30,016 nt of DNA from Immundisolibacter sp. (GCF_041601295.1 NZ_JBFIII010000030.1:1-30016); one strand, 5' to 3'. Shown: positions 16,393-22,589, numbered from the stretch's first letter. The notes: generated from the letters alone by a model not told the origin. Program-made: numbers and translations.

Positions 16393-16892
16393 AAGCCCAG
16401 CCGCCGCGCGTCGGGGTCCGGCGCGCTGGCCAGCCACAGTTCCTCGAAGCGCTGGTTCATATCCCGCGTCCCCGCCGCATCGTCCAGGCAGGCGGTGCCG
16501 CGCAGCCGGTCCGGCTGCGCACGATGCAGGTAGCCGCGCGTGTCCGCGGTCAGCAACGCCTCGGAAAAGCTGGCTTGTTCATCGGCCAGGCAATGCACGG
16601 TGAAGGAGCTCGGCAGGCGAGCCGCCAGGTTCCACAGGGCGAGCCCATCGCCGTCGCGCGCCAGGCCCGGAAGCAGCAGTAGCTCGACCCGCGCGCGTCG
16701 ACGTTGCAGCGCAAGCTCGCGCAGCGCGGTGACCACCGCCGGGTTGACCAGATAGCGCAGATCGACGCGCTGCGGCAGGATGCGCACGCGCTCGCGCGCC
16801 GACTCGATCAAGTGCTGTGCCAGGGTCGCGAAGTCGGCCACGCCCTCGGGATGCAGCAAAGCCTGCGGGTTGTCGGGGTCCAATGGGTCCAT
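16389..16892 (-). CDS. DUF7931-type (PLD-like fold) protein
   Basis: A 167-aa soluble protein, first gene of the minus-strand cluster. The pattern FATLAQHLIESARERVRILPQRVDLRYL, VVTALRELALQRRRARVELLLL, ARLPSSFTVHCLADEQASFSEALLTADTRGYLHR, and the terminal RFEELWLASAPDPDARRLGL matches what I recall of the DUF7931 family. This is a small degenerate phospholipase-D-like domain often found alone or fused to GNAT acetyltransferases. The HKD catalytic motif of active PLD enzymes is not visible, so catalysis is doubtful. The stop shares four bases with the next GTG. No function is assigned. Confidence 0.68.
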   Translation of the reverse strand: MDPLDPDNPQALLHPEGVADFATLAQHLIESARERVRILPQRVDLRYLVNPAVVTALRELALQRRRARVELLLLPGLARDGDGLALWNLAARLPSSFTVHCLADEQASFSEALLTADTRGYLHRAQPDRLRGTACLDDAAGTRDMNQRFEELWLASAPDPDARRLGL

Positions 16893-16922
16893 GTAGGTGG
16901 CCTTAACTCGTGAACCGTGTGT

Positions 16923-16951
16923 GTCGATAGTACTTTTGTCGCCTTATCGAC
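16923..16951. promoter_or_regulatory. operator-like inverted repeat in a divergent promoter region
   Basis: GTCGATA (16923-16929) and TATCGAC (16945-16951) are perfect 7-base inverted arms whose starts are 22 bases apart, about two helical turns. They lie between the divergent DUF7931 gene and the lytic transglycosylase gene. This geometry suits a dimeric regulator contacting two successive major grooves, but no regulator is known. Confidence 0.35.
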
Positions 16952-16960
16952 GGTAGGGCG

Positions 16961-16968
16961 GCTATGCT
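16961..16968 (+). promoter_or_regulatory. possible -10 element for the lytic transglycosylase gene
   Basis: GCTATGCT contains TATGCT (16963-16968), 4 of 6 to the -10 consensus. No good -35 lies 16-18 bases upstream, so a regulator-dependent promoter is possible given the inverted repeat just upstream. Low confidence. Confidence 0.25.
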
Positions 16969-17006
16969 TGACGCGGTTTCGTCGATCAGGGAGCAGTGAC
17001 CGGTTC

Positions 17007-17645
17007 ATGCGCTGTGCGTTATTTGCCACCTTGTGCCTGTTGCTCTGTCAGGCAGCAACAGCCGAGATATTCATGTACCGCACCCCGGGCGGTCATACCG
17101 TGTTCAGCGACCGGGCGCTGAGCACGCCGGGTCTTATCGCCGCCAATTACGCTGCTCGCCGTGGTCCGCGCAAGTTCGACCCGGCGACTTTGATCCGTCC
17201 GACGCTCGCCAGTCGATCCGTGCACATTGGCCCGCAGCGGCAGGCGGTGGAGCTGATGATCGATCGCCTCGCCCCGCAGTACGCGCTGGATCCGGCGCTG
17301 GTCAAGCAAGTGGTGGCGGCCGAGTCGGCGTATCGCACCGATGCCCGCTCGTCCAAGAACGCCCAGGGCCTGATGCAGTTGATCCCGGCCACGGCTGATC
17401 GCTTTGGGGTGCAAAACCCGTGGGATGCTGAGCAGAACCTGCGTGGCGGCATGTCTTATCTGCGCTGGCTGCTGGGGCAGTTTCGCGGCGACGTACGCCT
17501 GGCCCTGGCCGGCTATAACGCCGGTGAGGGTAACGTCAGCAAGCACGGCGGCGTGCCCCCCTTTGCCGAAACACGGCAGTACGTGGCGGGCATCATCGGC
17601 CGCTACGGCAAGACCCAGCATCCGTACACGGTGACGGCCGACTGA
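17007..17645 (+). CDS. exported SLT-type lytic transglycosylase with DUF4124-like N-terminus
   Basis: A 212-aa periplasmic enzyme predicted to cleave MurNAc-GlcNAc bonds and leave 1,6-anhydro ends. Residues 1-19 form a signal peptide (MRCALFATLCLLLCQAATA). A DUF4124-like segment follows (EIFMYRTPGGHTVFSDRALS). The C-terminal goose-lysozyme-like SLT domain (about residues 80-205) has the catalytic Glu at residue 106 in VVAAESAYRTDARS, then NAQGLMQLIPATADRFGV, AEQNLRGGMSYLRWLLGQF and LALAGYNAGEGNV. GGGAGC upstream supports the ATG at 17007. It lies next to a cluster containing the recycling ligase mpl and another DUF4124 protein, which suggests a shared cell-wall turnover context. Confidence 0.92.
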   Translation: MRCALFATLCLLLCQAATAEIFMYRTPGGHTVFSDRALSTPGLIAANYAARRGPRKFDPATLIRPTLASRSVHIGPQRQAVELMIDRLAPQYALDPALVKQVVAAESAYRTDARSSKNAQGLMQLIPATADRFGVQNPWDAEQNLRGGMSYLRWLLGQFRGDVRLALAGYNAGEGNVSKHGGVPPFAETRQYVAGIIGRYGKTQHPYTVTAD

Positions 17646-17688
17646 CGGCCGGCGAGGCCAATATTTGGTTGCCACGCGCGGCCGTTTT
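17645..17688 (+). terminator. possible intrinsic terminator after the lytic transglycosylase gene
   Basis: Outer arms ACGGCCG (17645-17651) and CGGCCGT (17679-17685) enclose an inner CCAA-TAT-TTGG stem, followed by TTT. The long, branched stem and short T tract make it an imperfect terminator. Position directly at the stop codon supports it. Confidence 0.45.
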
Positions 17689-18169
17689 CGCTGAAACTGG
17701 CACAAACCAATCAATAAAAACTGAAGTAGCTTCCGTGGCAGGGGCATTTCGCAATTTCGCACCGTTGCCTACCATCAGAGCGGCAGACTACGCCCGCGCT
17801 ATCGATAAGTCATTTGCCTGCAAGTAGCTTCGACTACATCTCGCTGCGCTGCTACTTGCCCGAGGCCAGGACCGCCCTTGGGGGAAATGGCGTGACGCTC
17901 GTCGCCCCCCCCCGTACGACAAGTCCTTACTAACCGTCGTCCATCGCGACGCGGGTCTTCCCTTTACGCAACAACTCTGCGGCTACGTCCGTGTCGTGGG
18001 CCTCGAACGGCGCTGTGCCAAGTACCGGCATGCACACTCACTGAATCGCCTACCGGTTACCGGGTCACCGAATGCCGCGTCGATTTGGACTGCGAGAAAG
18101 GTCACGACAACCCTGAGCTGCTCAACGCCAAGCCGCTCAGAAACCCCTGCCCGATGCTGCGGCTAAGCG
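17689..18169. other. intergenic stretch with no gene recognised
   Basis: About 480 bases between the lytic transglycosylase and the small membrane protein gene. All frames are broken into short pieces. One piece ending near 18169 reads TGYRVTECRVDLDCEKGHDN in part and looks protein-like, and another near 17850 reads YLPEARTALGGNGVTLVAP, but I recognise neither. A nine-C run (17905-17913) is a likely site of indels. It may be decayed coding sequence at the left edge of the accessory region. Confidence 0.4.
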
Positions 18170-18712
18170 ATGTCAGCGCCGCTGGATGACGCCCCCGCCA
18201 CGCACCGTCCCGCCAGTGTGCGGGAACGGGTCGCCGTGCTTGGGGTAGGTCTGCTGGGTAGCAAGGCCATCAATTGGGCCTTCGATTATCTGCTCTATCC
18301 CTATGTGCTATGGCATCTCGGCCTGTTGTATGGCGGCATCACAATGATGTTGCTGTCGGCGTTGGCGTGCTACCTGTTACTGCTCTTTTACGACTGGACC
18401 AAAAAGGATTGGCTAGGCATAGAGGCTATCAAGGACTTGAAGCACAGCGAAAGCCAGGGGCGCTTCCTCAGCTTGGTTGGCAACTTTCTGCGCCGCTCCG
18501 ACTGGCTCGCCATGTTGGCGCTATCCATAAAATTCGATCCCTTTATAACCGTGGCCTACCTGCGCCCCGGCAGCTACCACTTCAATGGCCTGACCCGACG
18601 GGAATGGGGTTTGTTCTGGGTCAGCGTGCTGATTTCAAATCTGTACTGGAGCTTCGTGGCTTTTACTGGCATTACGGCGTTTCGCTGGGCTTTGGAGCAA
18701 TTGGTTCCATGA
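18170..18712 (+). CDS. hypothetical small membrane protein
   Basis: A 180-aa protein, unrecognised. Membrane segments are likely near residues 20-40 (VAVLGVGLLGSKAINWAFDY), 45-75 (VLWHLGLLYGGITMMLLSALACYLLLLF) and 148-172 (WGLFWVSVLISNLYWSFVAF). Between them is a charged loop with LGIEAIKDLKHSESQGRF and NFLRRSDWLAMLALSIKFDPF. Codon use and GC are moderate, between the host-like flanks and the very AT-rich next gene. The stop shares four bases with the ATG of the DUF2156 gene (ATGA), so the two form a coupled cassette. A role in membrane-lipid or envelope biology is only suggested by that partner. Confidence 0.7.
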   Translation: MSAPLDDAPATHRPASVRERVAVLGVGLLGSKAINWAFDYLLYPYVLWHLGLLYGGITMMLLSALACYLLLLFYDWTKKDWLGIEAIKDLKHSESQGRFLSLVGNFLRRSDWLAMLALSIKFDPFITVAYLRPGSYHFNGLTRREWGLFWVSVLISNLYWSFVAFTGITAFRWALEQLVP

Positions 18713-19551
18713 ACGGCGAACGGGTAAGCCAGCATCATATAGGGGAAATAATTGCTCCAGAATTCCCAGTATTTAAGTTGTTAGAGCTGAGTGATAAAAA
18801 ACAAATTGAAAAAATTACCTCTCAGTTTCAACCTTACTCCGATTTTAATTTCGCAAGCTTATGGTCATGGAACCTTACCAATAAAATCGCAATATCGAAA
18901 TTCAATGAAAACATCGTAGTTAATTTTACGGACTATATTACCAATGAAGAATTTTATTCATTTATTGGGAATAAGAAAGTTACTGAAACAGCAAAGGAAT
19001 TGATGTCGTTTTTATTTGCAAGAAATCTTAAGCCAAACTTGCGCTTAGTGCCTGAGGTTTCAGTAGTAGACATTGATAGAAATAAAATTAACGTAATAGA
19101 AGATAGGGACAATTTCGATTATATCTATAATGTTGAAGAACTAAGTAATCTACAGGGCGCAAAATTTTCCAAAAAGAGAAATCATGTACGCGCCTTTTTA
19201 AGGAATTTTTCACACGCCACGCACAAAATACTTTCATTGAAAGATGATAATACTGTTATGAGTATTTTTAAATTTTTAGGGGAATTAAATCATAATAAAA
19301 AGAAAAATACTATAACTGGTAACCCGCACAATGAGCACCTAATGACAAAATTATTAGAGGCGGGTCAGGAGTTAAATTTAGTAGTTCTCGGAGTATTTAT
19401 TGATAATAAACTTGTCGCGATGTTTGTTAATGAAATAATAAATTCAGAGTATGCCCTTGGTCATTTAATGGCCGCAGATACATCAATAGATGGTGGGCTG
19501 TACGCATTTTTAATGAAAAAAATGCGGAAACTCTTTCTCATTTTAAATTGA
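18709..19551 (+). CDS. DUF2156 / phosphatidylglycerol lysyltransferase C-terminal-like protein, frameshifted near its end
   Basis: A 280-codon frame whose product matches the DUF2156 domain, the GNAT-fold aminoacyl-transfer part of MprF-type phosphatidylglycerol lysyltransferases. Markers are FSKKRNHVRAFLRNFSHATH (KKRN motif), NEHLMTKLLEAGQELNLVVL, GVFIDNKLVAMFVNEIINSE and HLMAADTSIDGGLYAFLMKK. The MprF flippase membrane domain is absent. The frame stops at 19551 before the conserved C-terminus, which continues in the -1 frame after an A7 run (19516-19522). From about 18740 the DNA becomes strongly AT-rich, unlike everything around it, so horizontal acquisition is likely. Its ATG overlaps the preceding membrane protein gene by four bases. 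Substrate unknown; lysyl- or other aminoacyl-tRNA use is family inference. Confidence 0.75.
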   Translation: MNGERVSQHHIGEIIAPEFPVFKLLELSDKKQIEKITSQFQPYSDFNFASLWSWNLTNKIAISKFNENIVVNFTDYITNEEFYSFIGNKKVTETAKELMSFLFARNLKPNLRLVPEVSVVDIDRNKINVIEDRDNFDYIYNVEELSNLQGAKFSKKRNHVRAFLRNFSHATHKILSLKDDNTVMSIFKFLGELNHNKKKNTITGNPHNEHLMTKLLEAGQELNLVVLGVFIDNKLVAMFVNEIINSEYALGHLMAADTSIDGGLYAFLMKKMRKLFLILN

Positions 19552-19673
19552 AAATGTTTAATTTTGAACAAGATATGGGCTTGGAAAGCCTTCGAATTGC
19601 AAAGATTCGGTTTAGGCCACAAACGTTTCTGAAAAAATATACCCTGAAACCTGTTAATGAATCAGAAATATAA
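19516..19673 (+). other. out-of-frame C-terminal end of the DUF2156 gene
   Basis: After the A7 tract (19516-19522) the -1 frame reads KKNAETLSHFKLKMFNFEQD, then MGLESLRIAKIRFRPQTFLK and ends with TAA at 19671-19673. This is the expected DUF2156 terminus (E-x-D-M-G-L-E-G-L-R-x-A-K). One missing A, or a -1 slip on the A tract, explains it. Confidence 0.75.
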
Positions 19674-20079
19674 AACTCATCCTGATTACAAATCCAATAC
19701 CGTCCGATTCTCCGACGGTATCATCCGCCGCAACACCGATGCCTTCAGTTCGTTCGAATAACGCGACATGCTCTCCCACTCTCCGCCTCCCGTTATGATC
19801 GGAACAGACAATGCGACAACTATCCTGACGCAGGGGGCCACCGGCAGGTCGCCAGAATTTTAGCAAGATGTCGGCTTGCCTGGACTGCGGGCCGCCAAAC
19901 GCGGTTGGCAGCCGGTTGGCTACCTCAGGAAATTCACTGTGGAGCCTCGTCCATGAGGGACGTTTTCTTTCTCAGCCTGCAACAAAAGTAGGACGGCTAG
20001 TTCCCGTGGTTCCTGCAGGAAAAAATCCGCAGCCTGAACGTCGGCAAGGTTAGAGCCGAATATTCTAAAACCCAATGGA
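19674..20079. other. intergenic stretch with a perfect hairpin; no gene recognised
   Basis: About 400 bases between the DUF2156 gene and brnA. GC returns to host-like values just after 19680. A perfect 8-bp stem ATACCGTC (19697-19704) / GACGGTAT (19714-19721) has a 9-base loop and no following T tract. Short frames such as CLDCGPPNAVGSRLATSGNS (near 19880) are not recognisable. It may hold the worn right edge of the transferred cassette. Confidence 0.35.
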
Positions 20080-20355
20080 TCACTGCGGCCTGTGGGTCTT
20101 CAGCCAATCCTTCAGCGCGGCGTCCAGCCGGGTCTGCCAGCCAGCGCCCGTGGCACGGAAACTGGCGACGACTTCGGATGACAGGCGAATGGAGATGCGC
20201 TCCTTGACCGGTGCTTTTTGCGGTCCGCGCGCGCGGCTGGAAAGCGTGTTGCGCAAGGATTCCGGCAGGCCGGAGAAGGGCACGGCCCGTTTGAAGTCCT
20301 CTTCGGTCCATTCCGGGTTGTCGTCCATCGGGTCAAGCTTGGGCTTGGAACTCAT
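20080..20355 (-). CDS. brnA: BrnA-type antitoxin
   Basis: A 91-aa antitoxin that neutralises BrnT and, in characterised systems, represses its own operon. The N-terminal half (MSSKPKLDPMDDNPEWTEED, then FKRAVPFSGLPESL) is the toxin-binding part typical of BrnA. The C-terminal half (VKERISIRLSSEVVASFRAT, then GWQTRLDAALKDWLKTH) is the ribbon-helix-helix DNA-binding domain. The ATG lies 23 bases inside the 3' end of brnT, the usual toxin-first order of this family. The longer upstream open frame is not real, because it would read through brnT in another frame. Confidence 0.9.
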   Translation of the reverse strand: MSSKPKLDPMDDNPEWTEEDFKRAVPFSGLPESLRNTLSSRARGPQKAPVKERISIRLSSEVVASFRATGAGWQTRLDAALKDWLKTHRPQ

Positions 20356-20608
20356 AGCGTGCCACCTCTCGCTGGTTGGCCTTGCGGAGGCTGATGACGC
20401 GGATTCCTTGCGGAACCCCGACGTACACCAGCGCATGTAAGCGATAACCGAGATAGCCCAGGGCGCGGACACGGGTTTCTCCGTAATCGCGCCGGTTATC
20501 GACGGCATAAAAAGCTGTTTCAAAATCGAATTCGGCGGCGCGCGCAAACGACAGTCCGCGCTCGCGAATGTTCCGTTCGTCCTTGACCGGGTCGAATTCG
20601 ATTCGCAT
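20333..20608 (-). CDS. brnT: BrnT-type toxin (RelE-like ribonuclease)
   Basis: A 91-aa type II toxin; the family has a RelE-like fold and inhibits translation by cleaving RNA. It begins MRIEFDPVKDERNIRERGLS, matching the BrnT opening F-D-x-x-K-x-x-x-N-x-x-K-H-G-x-S-F, except that the usual Lys-His pair before Gly is Glu-Arg here. Further matches are FETAFYAVDNRRDYGETRVRALGYL, YRLHALVYV and the C-terminal IRVISLRKANQREVARY, which is the common R-x-I-S-x-R-x-A-x-x-x-E-x-x-x-Y end. It appears intact. It overlaps brnA by 23 bases. A TTGT-N4-ACAA element just upstream may be the autoregulatory site. Confidence 0.9.
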   Translation of the reverse strand: MRIEFDPVKDERNIRERGLSFARAAEFDFETAFYAVDNRRDYGETRVRALGYLGYRLHALVYVGVPQGIRVISLRKANQREVARYEFQAQA

Positions 20609-20615
20609 GGCTGTA

Positions 20616-20629
20616 TTGTATAGACAAAA
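20616..20629 (-). promoter_or_regulatory. possible brnTA operator or -10 region
   Basis: Immediately upstream of the brnT ATG, the minus strand contains TACAAT (5 of 6 to the -10 consensus) inside a small dyad TTGT-ATAG-ACAA. Overlap of promoter and dyad fits antitoxin autorepression. No convincing -35 is seen. Low confidence. Confidence 0.3.
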
Positions 20630-20671
20630 TATCCTGGCAGGGCCAGAGGGCGATGATCGGGGGCAGCGCTA

Positions 20672-20851
20672 TCAGTTCGGCGAAAACTCGCGCAAAGCCA
20701 ATGCCTCGGTCGGCGCGAGAATCCGCACTCCGAGCGCCGACAGTGCATCGGCCAGCACCAGCAGGTCCTTGTCGCCGGTCACCAGCCAAGCCGGCCCGGA
20801 TGAGTGCGGCATGTGCCGAAGCACCGTTAGCGCTGCGGTGCATGCGCGCAG
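20672..20851 (-). pseudogene. C-terminal fragment of a PIN-domain toxin (copy 1)
   Basis: The minus strand reads PAWLVTGDKDLLVLADALSA then LGVRILAPTEALALREFSPN and stop, which is the C-terminal quarter of a VapC-like PIN ribonuclease, including the WLVTGDKDLL block with a conserved acidic residue. Upstream sequence to about 20851 is degenerate, and then the MITE-like element begins; the apparent N-terminus (MVSLSNHERNR) is encoded by that element. No catalytic N-terminal half is present, so this is a remnant. It is closely similar to the end of copy 2 at 20990-21070. Confidence 0.75.
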
Positions 20852-20977
20852 AGCGCTAGGGATGTTCTGAATAATCCGATTCCGTTCATGGTTCGACAAG
20901 CTCACCACGAACGGAATCAGCGGCTTACCGTTCGTCCTGAGCTTGTCGAAGGACTTGTTCAGAGCATCCCTAGCGCT
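20852..20977. mobile_element. 126-bp MITE-like palindromic element
   Basis: Terminal inverted repeats at 20852-20874 and 20955-20977 match at 21 of 23 positions (outer part AGCGCTAGGGATG). Inside lie a 14-base arm pair (20879-20892 / 20904-20917, 13 of 14 matching) and a perfect 13-base pair TTCGACAAGCTCA (20892-20904) / TGAGCTTGTCGAA (20938-20950), so the whole element folds into nested hairpins. It carries no gene. CTAG occurs near both ends and could be a 4-base target duplication. Motifs like the TTCGACAAGCTCA core recur in many environmental proteobacterial genomes (from memory). It sits between two PIN-toxin fragments and supplies the last codons of copy 2. Confidence 0.8.
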
Positions 20978-21394
20978 GCCGCAGGCGAGAGAATCCGCAC
21001 ACCGAGCGCCGACAGGCTATCGGCCAACACCAGCAGGTCCTTATCGCCAGTCACCAGCCAAGTCGACCCGGCCGCCAGTGTGGCGTGGATGAATTTGTCG
21101 TCGGTGGGGTCACGGCAGAAGTTTCGCGCTGCGATCGCGGGCGAAACCACAACCTACGACGCGACGGATTCGATGTCCGCCAGTAGCTCTTTACGCTGTT
21201 CCAGCGAGACGTATCGGTCAAACCGTGGCCGCCACAGGCGTTGTTCGAGTTCTTCGAAGGTCTGCGCCGAAAAAACCGGCTGACCGGATCGCGCCACATG
21301 GCGTGTCAACTGGCCGGGCGGCCCCGTGCGCGTCAGAAAACCCGCTGTTCCAAACATTGGTGTCAATCACCACGCCCGATGGTTGGGCAGACAC
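20959..21394 (-). pseudogene. VapC-like PIN-domain toxin, inactivated (copy 2)
   Basis: The reconstructed gene starts with GTG at 21394, 7 bases after the antitoxin stop: VSAQPSGVVIDTNVWNSG, containing the first catalytic Asp of PIN ribonucleases (VIDTN). A +1 shift at about 21341-21344 leads to GFLTRTGPPGQLTRHVARSG and FEELEQRLWRPRFDRYVSLE. An in-frame TAG at 21154-21156 breaks the protein after ADIESVAS. The same frame then continues VVSPAIAARNFCRDPTDDKF, IHATLAAGSTWLVTGDKDLL and ADSLSALGVRILSPAA. The final ALGML-stop is encoded by the terminal repeat of the MITE-like element. With a frameshift, a nonsense codon and a replaced C-terminus, it is dead as it stands. Confidence 0.82.
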
Positions 21395-21401
21395 GGGTTA
21401 G

Positions 21402-21653
21402 TCAGCTTTCATCCGCCAACAGCTTGGCAAGCTTTTCGGGCGTCAGGCCGGCGCGGTCGGCGGCCTCGGCGGTTTCATCCATGGTTTTGATCAACCGGTC
21501 GGCATAAAACCGGCGCATCGCCTCGTAATCCTCGGCGCTGACCATCACGCCGACCACGCGGTTGTGCCGCGTCACCTGCACGGGTGCGCGCTGCACCCGG
21601 TCGAGCAGTTCACCAAAACGGGTTTTGGCTTGGTTGGCGGTAATAGTCTGCAT
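21402..21653 (-). CDS. Phd/YefM-family antitoxin
   Basis: An intact 83-aa antitoxin. The N-terminal DNA-binding and dimerisation fold reads MQTITANQAKTRFGELLDRV, then VTRHNRVVGVMVSAEDYEAM, both highly typical of Phd/YefM proteins. The C-terminal helix (TMDETAEAADRAGLTPEKLA) would wrap the toxin. The downstream partner is the disrupted PIN-domain gene, in the standard antitoxin-first order with a 7-base gap. Since the partner is broken, this may now be an orphan antitoxin or a decaying locus. The next gene on the left is another, unrelated TA pair (brnTA). Confidence 0.9.
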   Translation of the reverse strand: MQTITANQAKTRFGELLDRVQRAPVQVTRHNRVVGVMVSAEDYEAMRRFYADRLIKTMDETAEAADRAGLTPEKLAKLLADES

Positions 21654-21871
21654 GGTTCACCTGGTCGTCGACAGGGCAATGAGGCGAATCTACCCAAACC
21701 GAGCGAAAAGATCGATTCGTTCGATTAAGGCTCTATGTAGGGCAGCGGTTGGGAGCGTTTTGATCAGTAACGTGCTGGGGTACAAGGAAGCGGCCTCGAG
21801 TGTCCCTGACCTGCCTCGGGGCAAGGATTTGGTAATTGCTGGGGGCGTCTGCGTTCACGGCGGGGTACCGC

Positions 21872-22546
21872 TTACAGTTGCCCCCGTTCCGCCAGCGAGA
21901 CGCTGACCCCGTCGCCGATGACAATGTGGTCCAGCACCCGCACGTCGACCAGTTCCAGCGCCGTTTTCAGGCGCCGGGTCAGGCTCAGGTCGGCATCGCT
22001 CGGTTCGGCCACGCCCGACGGGTGGTTGTGGGCCATGATCAGCGCTGCCGCGTTGTGGCGCAGGGCGGCACGCACCACCTCGCGCGGGTAGACGCTGGCG
22101 CCGTTGACGGTGCCGCGAAACAGCTCCTCGAAGGCCAGCACGCGGTGCCGGTTGTCCAGGAACAGACAGCCGAACACTTCTTGTGGGTAGTCGCGCAGTT
22201 GGGCTGCCAGATAGTCGCGCGCCGCCTGGGGCGAGGCCAGTGCCTCGCCACGGCGCAGCACCTCCTGTGCATAGCGCCGGCCAAGTTCGGCCACCGCCAG
22301 CAGCTGTGCGTATTTGGCGGCGCCAAGGCCGCGCCGGCCCAGCAGCGCGTGCCGTTCACCCGTGAGGAGCCCGCGCAGGCCGCCGTGTTCGATGAGCAGG
22401 TTACGCGCCAGATCGACCGCCGACTCGCCGCGTACGCCGGTACGCAGGCAGATAGCGAGCAGTTCGGCGTCGCTGAGCGCGGCTGTGCCGTGCGCCAGCA
22501 ATCGTTCGCGGGGGCGCTCGTCTGGGTGCCAGTCGACTATCGCCAT
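21872..22546 (-). CDS. radC: RadC-family JAB-domain protein
   Basis: A 224-aa protein, normal for the family. The N-terminal helix-hairpin-helix part (MAIVDWHPDERPRERLLAHG, DAELLAICLRTG, LLGRRGLGAAKYAQLLAVAE) is followed by a JAB1/MPN metalloprotease-like domain (about residues 100-224). That domain carries FGCLFLDNRHRVL, the upstream Glu in ELFRGTVNGASVYPREVV, and the zinc motif HNHPSG with Asp in EPSDADLSLT. The historical DNA-repair role of RadC is doubtful, and the activity is unknown. It is divergent from coaBC, a frequent gammaproteobacterial arrangement. Confidence 0.94.
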   Translation of the reverse strand: MAIVDWHPDERPRERLLAHGTAALSDAELLAICLRTGVRGESAVDLARNLLIEHGGLRGLLTGERHALLGRRGLGAAKYAQLLAVAELGRRYAQEVLRRGEALASPQAARDYLAAQLRDYPQEVFGCLFLDNRHRVLAFEELFRGTVNGASVYPREVVRAALRHNAAALIMAHNHPSGVAEPSDADLSLTRRLKTALELVDVRVLDHIVIGDGVSVSLAERGQL

Positions 22547-22589
22547 GGTTGTTCTCCCGCAGGTTCAAGGCCAGCATGGCCGGCAAGGC

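Noticed and set aside
20080..20748. 222-codon minus-strand frame with the BrnA sequence at its end
   Set aside because: The upstream two-thirds reads through brnT in the wrong frame; the true antitoxin starts at 20355 with the family N-terminus.
20852..20977. The MITE-like region as a CRISPR repeat or integron attC site
   Set aside because: There is no array of equal direct repeats with spacers, and no integrase gene. The structure is a single element with terminal inverted repeats.
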